Below, one piece after another: positions 9,722 through 21,312 of a DNA stretch of 64,000 nt. Made by a program: the position numbers and the translations under genes. The stretch covers positions 558,001-622,000 of the forward strand of contig NZ_PYUD01000001.1 in NCBI RefSeq assembly GCF_003028575.1. The letters run 5' to 3'. This stretch comes from Halomonas urumqiensis. GTDB lineage: Bacteria; Pseudomonadota; Gammaproteobacteria; Pseudomonadales; Halomonadaceae. Positions within the stretch are counted from its first letter, which is position 1; each line of letters begins with the position of its first letter. The notes beneath the pieces were generated by a model. The model searched no databases and was not told where the DNA came from. It was given only the letters and a program-made list of their open reading frames with translations.

Positions 9722-10978
9722 ATGGCCTGGAATGAGCCTGGTGGTGGCAATCAGCACGACCCCTGGAGCGGCGGTGGCCGACGCGGTGGCGGAAGTGGCA
9801 ATGGAGGTGGCAATAATGGTGGCGGCGGCGGTAACCGCGGCGGCAACCAGGGGCCACCCGACCTCGATGAGGCCCTGAAAAAGTTTCAGGACAAGCTTAA
9901 CGGCATGCTTGGTGGCCGCGGTGGCAAGCGTGGCGGAAATGGCGGTGGCAAGGGTGGCGGTCGCAAGCCGCGCAACACCTTCGCCTTGCCTGGCCTGCTG
10001 GTCGTGGTGGCGCTGGCGATCTGGGGGGCTTCCGGCTTCTACCTGGTCGATCAGTCGGAGCGCGGTGTGGTACTGCGCTTCGGTGAATTCCAGGATGTGG
10101 TCAGCCCGGGTCTGCACTGGAACCCGCCGCTGATCGACGAAGTGCGCATGGTCAATGTCACGCGGGTTCGCTCGCTGACCCAGACCCAGGCGATGCTGAC
10201 GCGTGATGAAAACATCGTCGAGGTCGAGATTTCCGCCCAGTATCAGGTCGCCAACCCGCGCGACTTCATGCTCAACGTGCGCAGCCCGGAACTGTCCATC
10301 GAGAACGCCCTGGACTCCTCGTTGCGTCACGTGGTCGGTGGCACCGACATGATCGACATCCTGACGTCAGGACGTGAGATTCTCGGTAGTTCCGTGGCCA
10401 GCCGCCTGCAGTCCTATCTGGACAGCTACGGCACGGGTATCCGCCTGCAGACCATCAACATCGAGTCAACCTCGGCGCCGGCACCGGTCATCGATGCCTT
10501 CGATGACGTGATCCGGGCACGTGAGGATCGTCAGCGTACGATCAACCAGGGCATGGCCTATGCCAACGCCATCATCCCTGAAGCCCAGGGTCAGGCCCAG
10601 CGTCTGGTCGAGCAGGGTCAGGGTTATCGCGAATCCGTGGTATCCGAGGCGCGTGGTCAGGCCAACCGCTTCACCGCACTGCTGACCCAGTACCAGCAAT
10701 CACCTGAGATCATGCGTGAGCGTCTCTACCTGGATGCCATCTCCGACGTGTTCGGCAGTACCCGCAAGGTGCTGGTGGATGTCGCCGACGATAGCCCGTT
10801 GATGTATCTCCCGCTGGATCAGGCTGGCAGCGGTTCTACCGGCAGTGCCAGCCAGGGTGAGCAGGGAGAGCTCGACCCGCGCGTGCTCGAGCGCCTGCGT
10901 TCCGGCCAGTCGACCTCCGGCAGCGGAAGCAGCAACGGCAACAGCAATACCAGTGGTATCCGCAGGGAGGGCCGCTAA
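9722..10978 (+). CDS. hflK: HflK, FtsH protease modulator (SPFH)
   Basis: With HflC it forms the membrane cage that surrounds FtsH and moderates degradation of membrane proteins. The first ~50 residues are almost entirely Gly, Asn, Arg and Gln, which is typical of HflK. One transmembrane helix (about residues 85–105, LLVVVALAIWGASGFYLV) follows, then the SPFH/band-7 domain and a coiled segment rich in RQRTINQGMAYAN. The C-terminal tail is Ser/Gly/Asn rich. The stop codon is directly followed by the hflC ATG. The 200 bp between hflX and hflK hold no gene that I can see. Confidence 0.96.
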   Translation: MAWNEPGGGNQHDPWSGGGRRGGGSGNGGGNNGGGGGNRGGNQGPPDLDEALKKFQDKLNGMLGGRGGKRGGNGGGKGGGRKPRNTFALPGLLVVVALAIWGASGFYLVDQSERGVVLRFGEFQDVVSPGLHWNPPLIDEVRMVNVTRVRSLTQTQAMLTRDENIVEVEISAQYQVANPRDFMLNVRSPELSIENALDSSLRHVVGGTDMIDILTSGREILGSSVASRLQSYLDSYGTGIRLQTINIESTSAPAPVIDAFDDVIRAREDRQRTINQGMAYANAIIPEAQGQAQRLVEQGQGYRESVVSEARGQANRFTALLTQYQQSPEIMRERLYLDAISDVFGSTRKVLVDVADDSPLMYLPLDQAGSGSTGSASQGEQGELDPRVLERLRSGQSTSGSGSSNGNSNTSGIRREGR

Positions 10979-11860
10979 ATGATCAACAATCGTTCCCTGC
11001 TCATCGTCGGCGGCCTGGCCGCCGTGGCGTGGCTTGCCAGCAACAGCCTGTACGTGGTCGACGAGACCGAGCGTGCCGTGAAGCTGCGCTTCGGTGAGGT
11101 CATCGAAGAGAACATCCAGCCCGGCTTGCATGTGAAGGTGCCGATCACCCAGACCATTCGCAAGTTCGATACGCGCTTGCTGACTCTGGATACCGATACC
11201 AGCCGCTACCTGACGCTCGAGCAGAAAGCGGTGATCGTCGACTCCTACGTCAAGTGGCAGGTGATCAATCCGACCCGCTACTATGAGGCGACCGCCGGCG
11301 ACGAGCTGATGGCCACGCGACTGATTCAGCCGCGGGTCGACGAGAGCCTGCGTAACGAATTCGGCCGCCTTGACCTGCAGGAGATCATCGCCGAGCGGCG
11401 TGATGACCTGATGACCGGTCCGGCCGAAGAGCTCGATCAACTGATGCGTGACGAACTGGGTGTGGCGATTCGCGATATCCGCATCAAGCGCATCGACCTG
11501 CCTGAGGACGTCTCCGCGGCGGTCTATGAGCGCATGCGCTCGGAGCGTGAGCGTGAGGCCCGCGAGTGGCGCGCCCAGGGTGAGGAAGAGTCCGAGCGGA
11601 TTCGTGCCAACGCCGACCGGCGCCGCCAGGTGCTGCTGGCCCAGGCCACCGAGCGTTCCGAAACCCTGCGCGGTGAAGGCGATGCCGAAGCGTCGGCAAT
11701 CTTCGCCGAAGCCTACTCGGGTGACCAGGAGTTCTATACCTTCTGGCGCAGCCTGAATGCCTATCGGGACAGCTTCGCGGGTGACGGCAACATGCTGGTG
11801 CTGGATCCTTCCAGCGACTTCTTCCGCTACCTGAAAAGCCCGACCTCCAGCAGCGAGTGA
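10979..11860 (+). CDS. hflC: HflC, FtsH protease modulator (SPFH)
   Basis: Partner of HflK. A single N-terminal transmembrane helix (about residues 5–22) is followed by the band-7 domain beginning YVVDETERAVKLRFGE. A charged helical segment rich in RSEREREAREWRAQGEEE comes next. The C-terminal YTFWRSLNAYRDSF and the ending FFRYLKSP are conserved HflC features. Its ATG abuts the hflK stop with no gap. Length 293. The operon probably ends here, since a hairpin and a classical terminator follow. Confidence 0.97.
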   Translation: MINNRSLLIVGGLAAVAWLASNSLYVVDETERAVKLRFGEVIEENIQPGLHVKVPITQTIRKFDTRLLTLDTDTSRYLTLEQKAVIVDSYVKWQVINPTRYYEATAGDELMATRLIQPRVDESLRNEFGRLDLQEIIAERRDDLMTGPAEELDQLMRDELGVAIRDIRIKRIDLPEDVSAAVYERMRSEREREAREWRAQGEEESERIRANADRRRQVLLAQATERSETLRGEGDAEASAIFAEAYSGDQEFYTFWRSLNAYRDSFAGDGNMLVLDPSSDFFRYLKSPTSSSE

Positions 11861-11881
11861 TATTGCTTGCCACGCGGCAAA

Positions 11882-11916
11882 CCGGTTGAACCCCAGCCCT
11901 GGCGGGGTTCAACCGG
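11882..11916. other. Perfect 13-bp hairpin after hflC
   Basis: CCGGTTGAACCCC at 11882–11894 pairs exactly with GGGGTTCAACCGG at 11904–11916, leaving a 9-base loop. There is no T-run after it, so it is more likely an mRNA-stabilising or REP-type hairpin than the terminator itself, which follows 25 bp on. Confidence 0.75.
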
Positions 11917-11940
11917 GGGGCAAACGTGATAGACTCTGTC

Positions 11941-11964
11941 AACCGGGCGTGGCCCGGTTTTTTT
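11941..11964 (+). terminator. Rho-independent terminator of the hfq–hflC transcript
   Basis: AACCGGGC pairs with GCCCGGTT around a 3-base loop and runs straight into seven T residues. It lies 80 bp after hflC and 80 bp before hisZ, so it separates the hfl transcript from hisZ–purA. Confidence 0.85.
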
Positions 11965-12043
11965 GTGGCCGTCCGCCGCTTGTCGCCGTCCGGCGAATCG
12001 ACTCGACGCCCTTGGCCATTCATTGTCTTGCAGGATTTTTTAC

Positions 12044-14597
<2,554 letters not shown>

Positions 14598-14648
14598 CCG
14601 TCGCTGGCGGCTTGAACACCTGCGACGATAAGAATACTGCGCGTCATG

Positions 14649-14679
14649 ACAAGGCCGGCACCTGGTGCCGGCCTTGTTT
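14649..14679. terminator. Strong hairpin terminator between purA and the exopolysaccharide operon
   Basis: ACAAGGCCGGCACC at 14649–14662 pairs with GGTGCCGGCCTTGT at 14664–14677, followed by TTTG. The near-perfect palindrome can act on both strands. It sits between purA (+) and the end of the algK-like gene (–), which converge here. Confidence 0.85.
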
Positions 14680-14681
14680 GC

Positions 14682-14719
14682 TCAGTCAAGGGACGCGATG
14701 ATCAGTCAAGGGACGCGAT
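14682..14719. repeat. 20-bp tandem duplication across the stop of the algK-like gene
   Basis: TCAGTCAAGGGACGCGAT occurs at 14682–14699 and again at 14702–14719. On the minus strand the first copy met by the ribosome supplies the last codons and the TGA (…IASLD-stop); the second copy lies just after the stop. It is a recent-looking exact duplication. Confidence 0.85.
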
Positions 14720-17458
14720 ATCATCCGAGATCAATTCGTGCAGGGTCTCGAGTGCCATGTCGCTGTCTCCCTCCAGCACCTCGTCCAGCCATAGCAGTGC
14801 CTGTTCGCGGTTGGCATTCTCCAGGCCGTTGGCCGAAAGATAGGCCTCGGCTAGGGCCAGGCGAGCACTGGAATGGCCTTGCTGTGCAGCCTGGAGCAGA
14901 TAGTCGGCACCGCGACGCGAGTCGACCGTGACGCCTTCCCCGCGTAAATAGGCCCGACCGAGTGCCGCCTGGGCACCGGCATGGCCGGAATCGGCGGCAT
15001 CCTTCAGCAACGTCTCGCCGCGTTCGACATCCTGCGGCATGCCGTTTTCCCCCAGCAGCAAGACCCGGCCAAGACTCACTTCAGACGTCGTATCGCCGCT
15101 TTTTGCCGCCTGGTTCAACCACTCCTCTGCCTGGTTCGGATCGGCTTCGACGCCGTTGCCATTGAGATACGCTTCACCGAGCAGCCTGGCGGCATGGGGG
15201 TTGCCGGACTCGGCGGCGGGCCGTAGGTAGGCGAGGCCCTGTTCAGGGTCAGCGCTGACATGCTCACCTTGCAGGTAGGCGCTTCCAAGCGTCAGCCGGG
15301 CACCGGCATGGCCCGCATCGGCGGCCTGCTGGAGGAGCGCCATGCCGCGCTCGGTGTCGCTTTCCAGCAGCAACTCGCCGAGTTCCGCCTTTGCCCCGGT
15401 GTGTCCGGCCCTGGCTGCCCGGTCCAGCCAGTCGCGCGCCTGCGCGGCGTCGCGCTCGAGCCCTTCACCGGACAGGAAGGCACGTCCCAGGTCCGCCATG
15501 GCTCCCGGGTGACCCTCTTCTGCGGCGGCGATCAGCGAGCGTATATTCCCTTGGGCACCGCGCTCGCGATTGACCCCGACCATCGCTTCATCGGCGCTGG
15601 CGTGGCCCGCTTGCTGAGCGCGCTCAAGCCAGCGGCTGGCGGCGTCGAGATCCTTGCCAACCCCCTGGCCCTCACGATAGGCGCGTCCCAGTACCACCAT
15701 TGCGTAGGCGTCTCCTTCGCCTGCGGCACGTTCGAGTAGCCTGCGGCCTTGCTCGGGATCTTCCTCGAGTGGCCCTGTCAGGTAAGCTTCGCCGAGTAGT
15801 GTGGTGGCGGTGGTATCACCGGCGCTCGCTGCCTCCTTCAACAGTGCCTCGCCGCGGCTGGGATGGAAGGGCACGGCTTCGCCGGCCAGGTAGGCCTCAC
15901 CGAGCAGTCGCCGCGCCCCACTTTGTCCCTGGTCCGCCGCCTGTTCGAGCAGTTCCCTGGCGCGTTGGGGATCAGTGTTCACGCCACGTCCTTCGAGATA
16001 GGCGGCCCCCAGTTGCTGGGTGGCCCAGGGGTGTCCCAGCTCATGGGCACGTGCCAGATAATCGACCGCCATGTAGGGCTGGCTGGGAATCAGTTCATCG
16101 GCGAGATACAGGTCGCCGAGATGGGCCAGGGCAAGTGAATCGTCCTGTTCGGCGGCCCTCTCGAGCAGTGCGATGCCACGGGTGACATCGGAAGAGGTGG
16201 CCATAGCCGTGCCTGGCAACGGAGCGGACGATCGGGCGTCGGGATTATTCGAGAGCCCGGGCATGGTCAGGGTTGCCTGTCGTTGGGCTTGCTCGAGCAG
16301 TGCGGCACCCAGGGTCACCATGGCATCCACCGAGCCGGCCTCGATGGCGCGATCCAGCCACGCCTCGGCTTGCTGTCGATGGGTTGGTTGCTGGTCGGGG
16401 TCGATGAGCCGCTGACCGAGTTGCGTCATGGCATCGACGTCGCCGCGCTCGGCGGCTTCCTCGAGCAGTGCGATGCCTCGCTGAGGGTCGGTTTCCATCA
16501 GTGCGCGGCCGGCCTGCCCCAGGGCGTCCTCATCGCCGGCATCGGCGGCACGCACCAGCCATTCGCGGCGCCGGTCGGGCTGGTCACCCAGCAGGCCATC
16601 CTCGGCGTAGAGCCCGGCTAGTGATTGCATGGCGCCACTATCGCCATCGCGGGCGCGCGCTTCCAACACCTGCTCGTAGCGTTTGGCAAATTCCGTGGAG
16701 CGTTGCGGGGATTCCTCAAGCCAGCCCCCAGGGCTGTAGCCTTCGGCCAGGGCCAGCAGGGCGCGTGGATCGTCCCCTTCGGCGGCTCGCTCATAAAGTG
16801 CCCTGGCGCGCTCCGGGTCGGGGCCGACTTCCTTGCCGCCCTCGGCGAGCAGGTCGGCAAGCACCGGCTCTGCGCGCTCCACACCTTCGTCGATGGCCTG
16901 GTTGAGCAGGTGAAAGGCGAGTAGTTCGTTGCGCTCGAGGCCATCACCCTCCAGATAAAGCTCGGCCAGGTTCAACGACGCCTGGCCACGAATCGATGAG
17001 GGTGTCTCTATCGCCTTACCATACAAGCGCGCAGCCTCGGTGGGGTCAGGCTCGATGCCTTCGCCCGCCTCATGGTACTTGGCGGCTTCATGGAAGGCGG
17101 GGGGAATATGCCGGGCCATCAAGGGTTCCAGGCGCTTGATCGCATCAGCGGTGTGGCCTTGCTCGGCCAGTTCCCTGGCGCGGTTGATGCTGTCCCAATC
17201 CTGGCCACTGATGTCGGGCTCGGGGCTCCAGTCGAACCAGTCGCTGTACTGCTCGGGAATGCCGCGTTGTGTTGCGGCACTGTCGGCTGTCGACGCTCCG
17301 CCCTGAGAGGGAGTAGTGCCGGCGCAACCGGCAAGCAGCGCAAGCACGGTCAACGAGGCGGCAAGCGAGATGGGCGCACGGCGCCTTGGCCACGCCTTGC
17401 GCAGGGGCCTGGCGGTGCGGAGTTGGTCGAGCATTCTGGGGAGCTGAGTGTCGTTCAT
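14702..17458 (-). CDS. AlgK-like Sel1-repeat outer-membrane lipoprotein, double length
   Basis: Probable periplasmic scaffold of an exopolysaccharide secretion machine. A lipoprotein signal ends LLAGC with the lipid-bearing Cys45. The rest is an almost unbroken series of Sel1-like TPR units, of the type A-x2-LG-x3-L-x-G-x-G-V-x3-P-x-x-A-x2-W-L-x2-A-A. I count about 20. AlgK of Pseudomonas alginate systems is a similar lipoprotein of roughly 475 residues with fewer repeats; this one has 918. It is the last gene of the six-gene operon, 37 bp after the PL5 lyase. ATG 17458 is preferred because AAGGA lies 8 bases upstream. The repeats make exact homology to AlgK hard to prove by eye, so the family call is firm and the AlgK role is inferred from context. 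Confidence 0.8.
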   Translation of the reverse strand: MNDTQLPRMLDQLRTARPLRKAWPRRRAPISLAASLTVLALLAGCAGTTPSQGGASTADSAATQRGIPEQYSDWFDWSPEPDISGQDWDSINRARELAEQGHTADAIKRLEPLMARHIPPAFHEAAKYHEAGEGIEPDPTEAARLYGKAIETPSSIRGQASLNLAELYLEGDGLERNELLAFHLLNQAIDEGVERAEPVLADLLAEGGKEVGPDPERARALYERAAEGDDPRALLALAEGYSPGGWLEESPQRSTEFAKRYEQVLEARARDGDSGAMQSLAGLYAEDGLLGDQPDRRREWLVRAADAGDEDALGQAGRALMETDPQRGIALLEEAAERGDVDAMTQLGQRLIDPDQQPTHRQQAEAWLDRAIEAGSVDAMVTLGAALLEQAQRQATLTMPGLSNNPDARSSAPLPGTAMATSSDVTRGIALLERAAEQDDSLALAHLGDLYLADELIPSQPYMAVDYLARAHELGHPWATQQLGAAYLEGRGVNTDPQRARELLEQAADQGQSGARRLLGEAYLAGEAVPFHPSRGEALLKEAASAGDTTATTLLGEAYLTGPLEEDPEQGRRLLERAAGEGDAYAMVVLGRAYREGQGVGKDLDAASRWLERAQQAGHASADEAMVGVNRERGAQGNIRSLIAAAEEGHPGAMADLGRAFLSGEGLERDAAQARDWLDRAARAGHTGAKAELGELLLESDTERGMALLQQAADAGHAGARLTLGSAYLQGEHVSADPEQGLAYLRPAAESGNPHAARLLGEAYLNGNGVEADPNQAEEWLNQAAKSGDTTSEVSLGRVLLLGENGMPQDVERGETLLKDAADSGHAGAQAALGRAYLRGEGVTVDSRRGADYLLQAAQQGHSSARLALAEAYLSANGLENANREQALLWLDEVLEGDSDMALETLHELISDDIASLD

Positions 17459-17495
17459 TGGCGTGTCCTTGATGTCGGCTGGAGGCGAGCGGCGA

Positions 17496-18788
17496 TCATT
17501 GCTGGCCGAGGCCCCGGAAGGCTTCGGTCTGGCGCTGCTGTTCATCCAGAAAGACATGGGTCTGGGCGTCCGGCGACATGAAGTAGAGCGTGGCATAGCC
17601 GCCGGCACTGCGGTTGTAGAGAGGCCGCACCCGAGTCAGGAAGTCGGCGATCCGCGGGTCGTCGTAACGGGACTGGTAGATTTCCATCCAGGTGAAGTAC
17701 TGAGGGTCGCGCAAAAAGCCGGTGTACTGCTCGAGAGGGGCGTGGTCGCCAAGGGCCGCCGGGTCGTCGAGGATCGCGAACAAAAAGTCGATGGCGTCGT
17801 GAATCGAGCGCCCGTCGATGGTGAGATCGAAGATCTCGTCGTAGCCCTGGCGGGCGATGACCTGCATGTTGGTGACCAGGTAGAGCAGGCCGTAGTTCTG
17901 GTAGTGGGTGGCGCGTCGGCCGCGACGCACCTCGAGGGGCATGGCGCCCTCATCGGTGAGGTCGTGCAGGGCGGAGTAGATGGCACTGACCCCGAAGCGG
18001 AACAGCTCGTCATCCTCGGTGATCACGCCGATCATGCTGCCGTAGAGCGCACGACGATAGAAGTGGTTGTTGCAGCAGCTGTTCTGTTCTTCGCCGGGAA
18101 TCTCGGCATGCTGGTGGGCAAGGCCATTCAGCCACGCTTCCAGGCGCTCGCGCTCATCGTCAAGGCCCTCGACATGCGGGCGTACCGTGGCATAGGCCAT
18201 GCCCGCGGCGAACAGCATCGACTCGGTAGCGAACCAGGCCTGGGGCTGGGTCGAATCGTAATGGAAGTCGGTCAGTGCCTCGGCCTGGGCCCAGTGGTCC
18301 AGATAGCGCACCAGGCAGTTGGCGTAGTAGGGATCACCGCTGGCGACGAAGGAGCCGGCCAGCTGCGAGACATTATCCTCGAAGCGGAACAGCGGTTCGG
18401 AGGCGAGTTCCCACTCATCGGGGTTCGGATAGTACCCGGGGATGCGTACGCGAGTGGTGATCGGCTCATAGGCCAGCAATTGCTGGCAGCTGGGTCCCTG
18501 GGTGAGTTCATCGATCTCCTGCAGGAGCATGGCGTTATCGGTGGCCTGAAGCGTCTCCCGGCGTTGTGCCACATCGAAATAGCCGGCATCCGGGTCGCTT
18601 ACGCGGTACTCGGAAAGGTCCAGTGCTTCGCGCTCCTCGCGGCTGAGGGTGTCCTGGGCGCCGGCGTGGCTTGCCAGCATTCCGAGGGCAAGGCTCATGG
18701 CCAAGCATGCCTGGCGAACTTTGCAATGACGGGCGTGGGGCAACATGCGGGGTGCTCGCTGGGTATTCGCGGAAAGGGGTATCGTCAT
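17496..18788 (-). CDS. algL: Periplasmic polysaccharide lyase family 5 (AlgL-like)
   Basis: Beta-eliminating lyase of the (alpha/alpha)-barrel PL5 family. A signal peptide runs to about residue 44 (…LASHAGA). The catalytic set can be placed: Asn241-His242 in NNHFYRR, Arg289 and Tyr296 in RRGRRATHY. The 47-residue His-to-Arg and 7-residue Arg-to-Tyr spacings equal those known for PL5 enzymes such as A1-III and AlgL. In alginate systems AlgL clears polymer trapped in the periplasm. PL5 also includes lyases that act on polyglucuronate, so the substrate is open. The start overlaps the PL14 stop (ATGA). A second in-frame ATG 14 codons later (18746) would give a tidier signal peptide. Confidence 0.88.
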   Translation of the reverse strand: MTIPLSANTQRAPRMLPHARHCKVRQACLAMSLALGMLASHAGAQDTLSREEREALDLSEYRVSDPDAGYFDVAQRRETLQATDNAMLLQEIDELTQGPSCQQLLAYEPITTRVRIPGYYPNPDEWELASEPLFRFEDNVSQLAGSFVASGDPYYANCLVRYLDHWAQAEALTDFHYDSTQPQAWFATESMLFAAGMAYATVRPHVEGLDDERERLEAWLNGLAHQHAEIPGEEQNSCCNNHFYRRALYGSMIGVITEDDELFRFGVSAIYSALHDLTDEGAMPLEVRRGRRATHYQNYGLLYLVTNMQVIARQGYDEIFDLTIDGRSIHDAIDFLFAILDDPAALGDHAPLEQYTGFLRDPQYFTWMEIYQSRYDDPRIADFLTRVRPLYNRSAGGYATLYFMSPDAQTHVFLDEQQRQTEAFRGLGQQ

Positions 18789-19702
18789 GATGTCGGGGTG
18801 TAGAAGCGAAAGTCGGCGAAGTCGGCGTGCTGGTCGCGTGGTGTGCGCCACTCCTTGCCATTGCCACCGAAGAAGGTCGAGAACATCAGGCCGTCGATGG
18901 TCAATTCCGGGGTGGTACGGTAGACGATGTCGCGCTGCTCGAGGACTGGCCGGCCATCGATCCACAAGCGGGCAACGCCATTCGCCTCGTCTGGATCGTT
19001 GAGAATCAGCTCTTGTTCGACACTGATCCACTCTCCAGTCGGGAAGGTCCAGTTACCGCGGCCGACAGAGACACCCTCGAGCCCCACCACGTAGGGGTAC
19101 AATTCGCCTTGGCCTTGCTCGCGCCACATCAGCCGCATCGAGAAGCCGCTCTCGCCGTCGACCTTGTCGCCACCACTCGGCGAATCGCCGCCGTACAGTC
19201 CGGGTAGCTTGCCGCCCTTGACGAAATCGAAGCCGGATTCGAAACGTACCTGGTAGCTGAGGCATGCACGCTCGGCGCCCTCAAGTGCCTCGGCGCGTGC
19301 GTAGAAACCCGCACCGCCCTCCTCACTGTCGCTGGGCGACGAGGTGCCGGCGGGGTAGGTCACGCGAAGGCCGGGCTTGCCAAGACCGGTCTGCTGCGCA
19401 TCGAGGTGATCGACATTGTCACGGGTGCCCCAGTGGCGGTGCGTATCGAAGCCCTCGCGGATGGCATCATGGCCGCTGTCGGCGTCGCTGGGTTGTGGAG
19501 CATACCGTTCGGTGTAGCGGGTCGAGCAGGCGGATTCGTCGGGAATGCCCACCGCGTCGGTGTCGAGCTGCTCGGCGTGCACGGCGACTGGTGCCATGGC
19601 TAGCAACAGCGCCGCTAGCGGCACTCCGGTGACGATACCGCTGAATGCACCTGGCGTTGTGAAGAAGCGGACATTCCGAACGCAATGGTGTGTCGATGTC
19701 AT
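18785..19702 (-). CDS. Secreted polysaccharide lyase, PL14-like
   Basis: The signal sequence (about residues 1–43, ending AVHA) is followed by a jelly-roll type lyase domain. The diagnostic stretch is YQVRFESGFDFVKGGKLPGL, then GG, GFSMRLMWRE, and the beta-strand LYPYVVGLEG, with a C-terminal DGLMFSTFFGG. This is the pattern of PL14-like alginate/glucuronan lyases. PL14 includes enzymes for alginate, oligo-alginate and beta-1,4-glucuronan. ATG 19702 has a perfect AGGAGG 5 bases upstream. It overlaps the downstream PL5 gene by 4 bp. Length 305. The family call rests on motif memory and would need a profile search to confirm; the substrate is not determined. Confidence 0.75.
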   Translation of the reverse strand: MTSTHHCVRNVRFFTTPGAFSGIVTGVPLAALLLAMAPVAVHAEQLDTDAVGIPDESACSTRYTERYAPQPSDADSGHDAIREGFDTHRHWGTRDNVDHLDAQQTGLGKPGLRVTYPAGTSSPSDSEEGGAGFYARAEALEGAERACLSYQVRFESGFDFVKGGKLPGLYGGDSPSGGDKVDGESGFSMRLMWREQGQGELYPYVVGLEGVSVGRGNWTFPTGEWISVEQELILNDPDEANGVARLWIDGRPVLEQRDIVYRTTPELTIDGLMFSTFFGGNGKEWRTPRDQHADFADFRFYTPTS

Positions 19703-19779
19703 GGTGCCTCCTGGCAGATGTTTCGCGCGTGCCCCGGATACCTGCTCCTCGGGGCACGCCATGGTGGCAAGAACCGACC

Positions 19780-21312
19780 TCAGCCGGTGTCGCGGTCTTC
19801 TTCCTCTTGCATGGCGGCACGGTAGATGCGATCGCCAAACTGGATGACGGCGCGGGCCCCTTGCCAGACCCACTCGGCTGTTGCGCCGAGCAGTGGTGCG
19901 TCGGTGAAACGTACATCCACTGGTTGGCCGACGCTTTGGGCGGGCAGGTCGCGCTCGGGGACCAGCAGCACGCTGGCGACGTTCTGCTGCTGACGCACCC
20001 AGTTGGGAAAGCCGGCACGCGGCTGGCGCTCGATATCCAGTGCCACGTTGCGCACCCGAGCACGAATTGGCTCCGAGGCGTTGGGCAGGCCGATATAGGC
20101 TTCCTGATTGGGCTCGATGCGCCCGATGTCATCCATGTGCACCAGCGCCTCGACCATGACATCGTCTTCGCCGGTGCGGATCAGCGTCATGATCCGCTCG
20201 CTCTCGTTGATGTAGGTGTCATCGGCGCTGCTCAGTGCCCAGGCCACCAGGCAGTTGCAAGGGCTGTAGATCTGGTTGCTGGACTTGCGTGCCTCGAGCG
20301 CGGTGATCCTTGAGCTCTCGTAGTCGCGTGCGGTCTCGAACTGCTCGATCCGTGCGCGAGCGATCTCGGGGGAGACCGATTCGAACGACAGGGTGTCGCC
20401 GCTGGCTGGCTGGGCCGAGTTGGCAAGGCTGACCTCCTCGCTGCCGCTGTCGAGATGCTCTTGCAGATTCTGGATCAGCCGGTCGTTGTAGCGCTGGGCG
20501 GCGTCAGCCAGGATCAAGTCCGACTCGAGGTCGCTGTTCTCGACATTGGTCAGCAACTGGTCGCGCTCGACGCGGTCACCGGCCTGCAGCTCATGGGCGC
20601 CCAGCTTGCCGGGCCCAGGCGCGCGAATATCGATGCGCGGTGCTGTCACGGCAGCGAAACTCGGCTCGATCATCATGAAGTTGCGGTAAGCGGTGGCGCC
20701 GGCCACCACGACCAGTATGCCGATGGCGATGAACAACGCCACATACCTGCCCATGGGGCGTGGCGGCCGCGATGCCGGTAGCGGTGTGGTCACACCGGCC
20801 TGGCGCTTGCGTGGGGTCTGCGGATCTTCGCCTGCCATCAGTGCTTCGACATTGGCCGTGCGACCGCTCAAGTGGCTGCGAATCACCTGGCGCAGCAGCT
20901 CGCGGTGCGGGGGCTCGATGTCGATGATCTCGAATCCCACCGTGTAGCCTTGTCCACCGCTCAATGGTGTTGAGTGTCGGTTTTCGGCACGCACCGGGAT
21001 GATCAACTCGGTGGCGCCGGCCATCATCAAAAGCGAAGCGGAGATTGACTCGCTGGGCGTAACGGTCCGGTGGCAGCGCACGGCGAAGCCGCTCAGCGAT
21101 ACATCGGCACCCTCGAGGGTCTGGCCGTCGGCCAGCCGCACCTTGAAGGGCGGTGAGATGCGCACATGGCGTCGTTCATCGCGGCGTTCGTGAGCCAGTC
21201 GATCGGCATGGGCTGTCCGCTCGGCATTCATCTGGCGTGGTTCATCTGGCCCACCTTGCAGGGTGGGTTCGTGGCGCTGCGAGTCGCGCATGTCGTGAAA
21301 ATGGTCAGACAT
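19780..21312 (-). CDS. alg44: Alg44-like PilZ co-polymerase, c-di-GMP receptor
   Basis: Inner-membrane co-polymerase that activates the partner synthase when c-di-GMP binds. The N-terminal PilZ domain has the two ligand motifs: Arg47-x3-Arg51 (RRHVR) and Asp70-x-Ser72-x2-Gly75 (DVSLSG). A single transmembrane helix lies at about residues 189–208. The periplasmic part is a membrane-fusion-protein (HlyD-like) domain with a coiled-coil hairpin (about 260–350) between lipoyl-like halves. This is the Alg44 architecture, but longer (510 versus about 390 residues) because of an extended cytosolic N-terminus and hairpin. ATG 21312 has AGGAG upstream. It overlaps the 3' end of the synthase gene by 8 bp, implying coupled expression. 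Confidence 0.88.
   Translation of the reverse strand: MSDHFHDMRDSQRHEPTLQGGPDEPRQMNAERTAHADRLAHERRDERRHVRISPPFKVRLADGQTLEGADVSLSGFAVRCHRTVTPSESISASLLMMAGATELIIPVRAENRHSTPLSGGQGYTVGFEIIDIEPPHRELLRQVIRSHLSGRTANVEALMAGEDPQTPRKRQAGVTTPLPASRPPRPMGRYVALFIAIGILVVVAGATAYRNFMMIEPSFAAVTAPRIDIRAPGPGKLGAHELQAGDRVERDQLLTNVENSDLESDLILADAAQRYNDRLIQNLQEHLDSGSEEVSLANSAQPASGDTLSFESVSPEIARARIEQFETARDYESSRITALEARKSSNQIYSPCNCLVAWALSSADDTYINESERIMTLIRTGEDDVMVEALVHMDDIGRIEPNQEAYIGLPNASEPIRARVRNVALDIERQPRAGFPNWVRQQQNVASVLLVPERDLPAQSVGQPVDVRFTDAPLLGATAEWVWQGARAVIQFGDRIYRAAMQEEEDRDTG

Noticed and set aside
17448-18803. 451-residue plus-strand open frame
   Set aside because: Antisense to the PL5 gene, whose catalytic residues and spacing are unambiguous.
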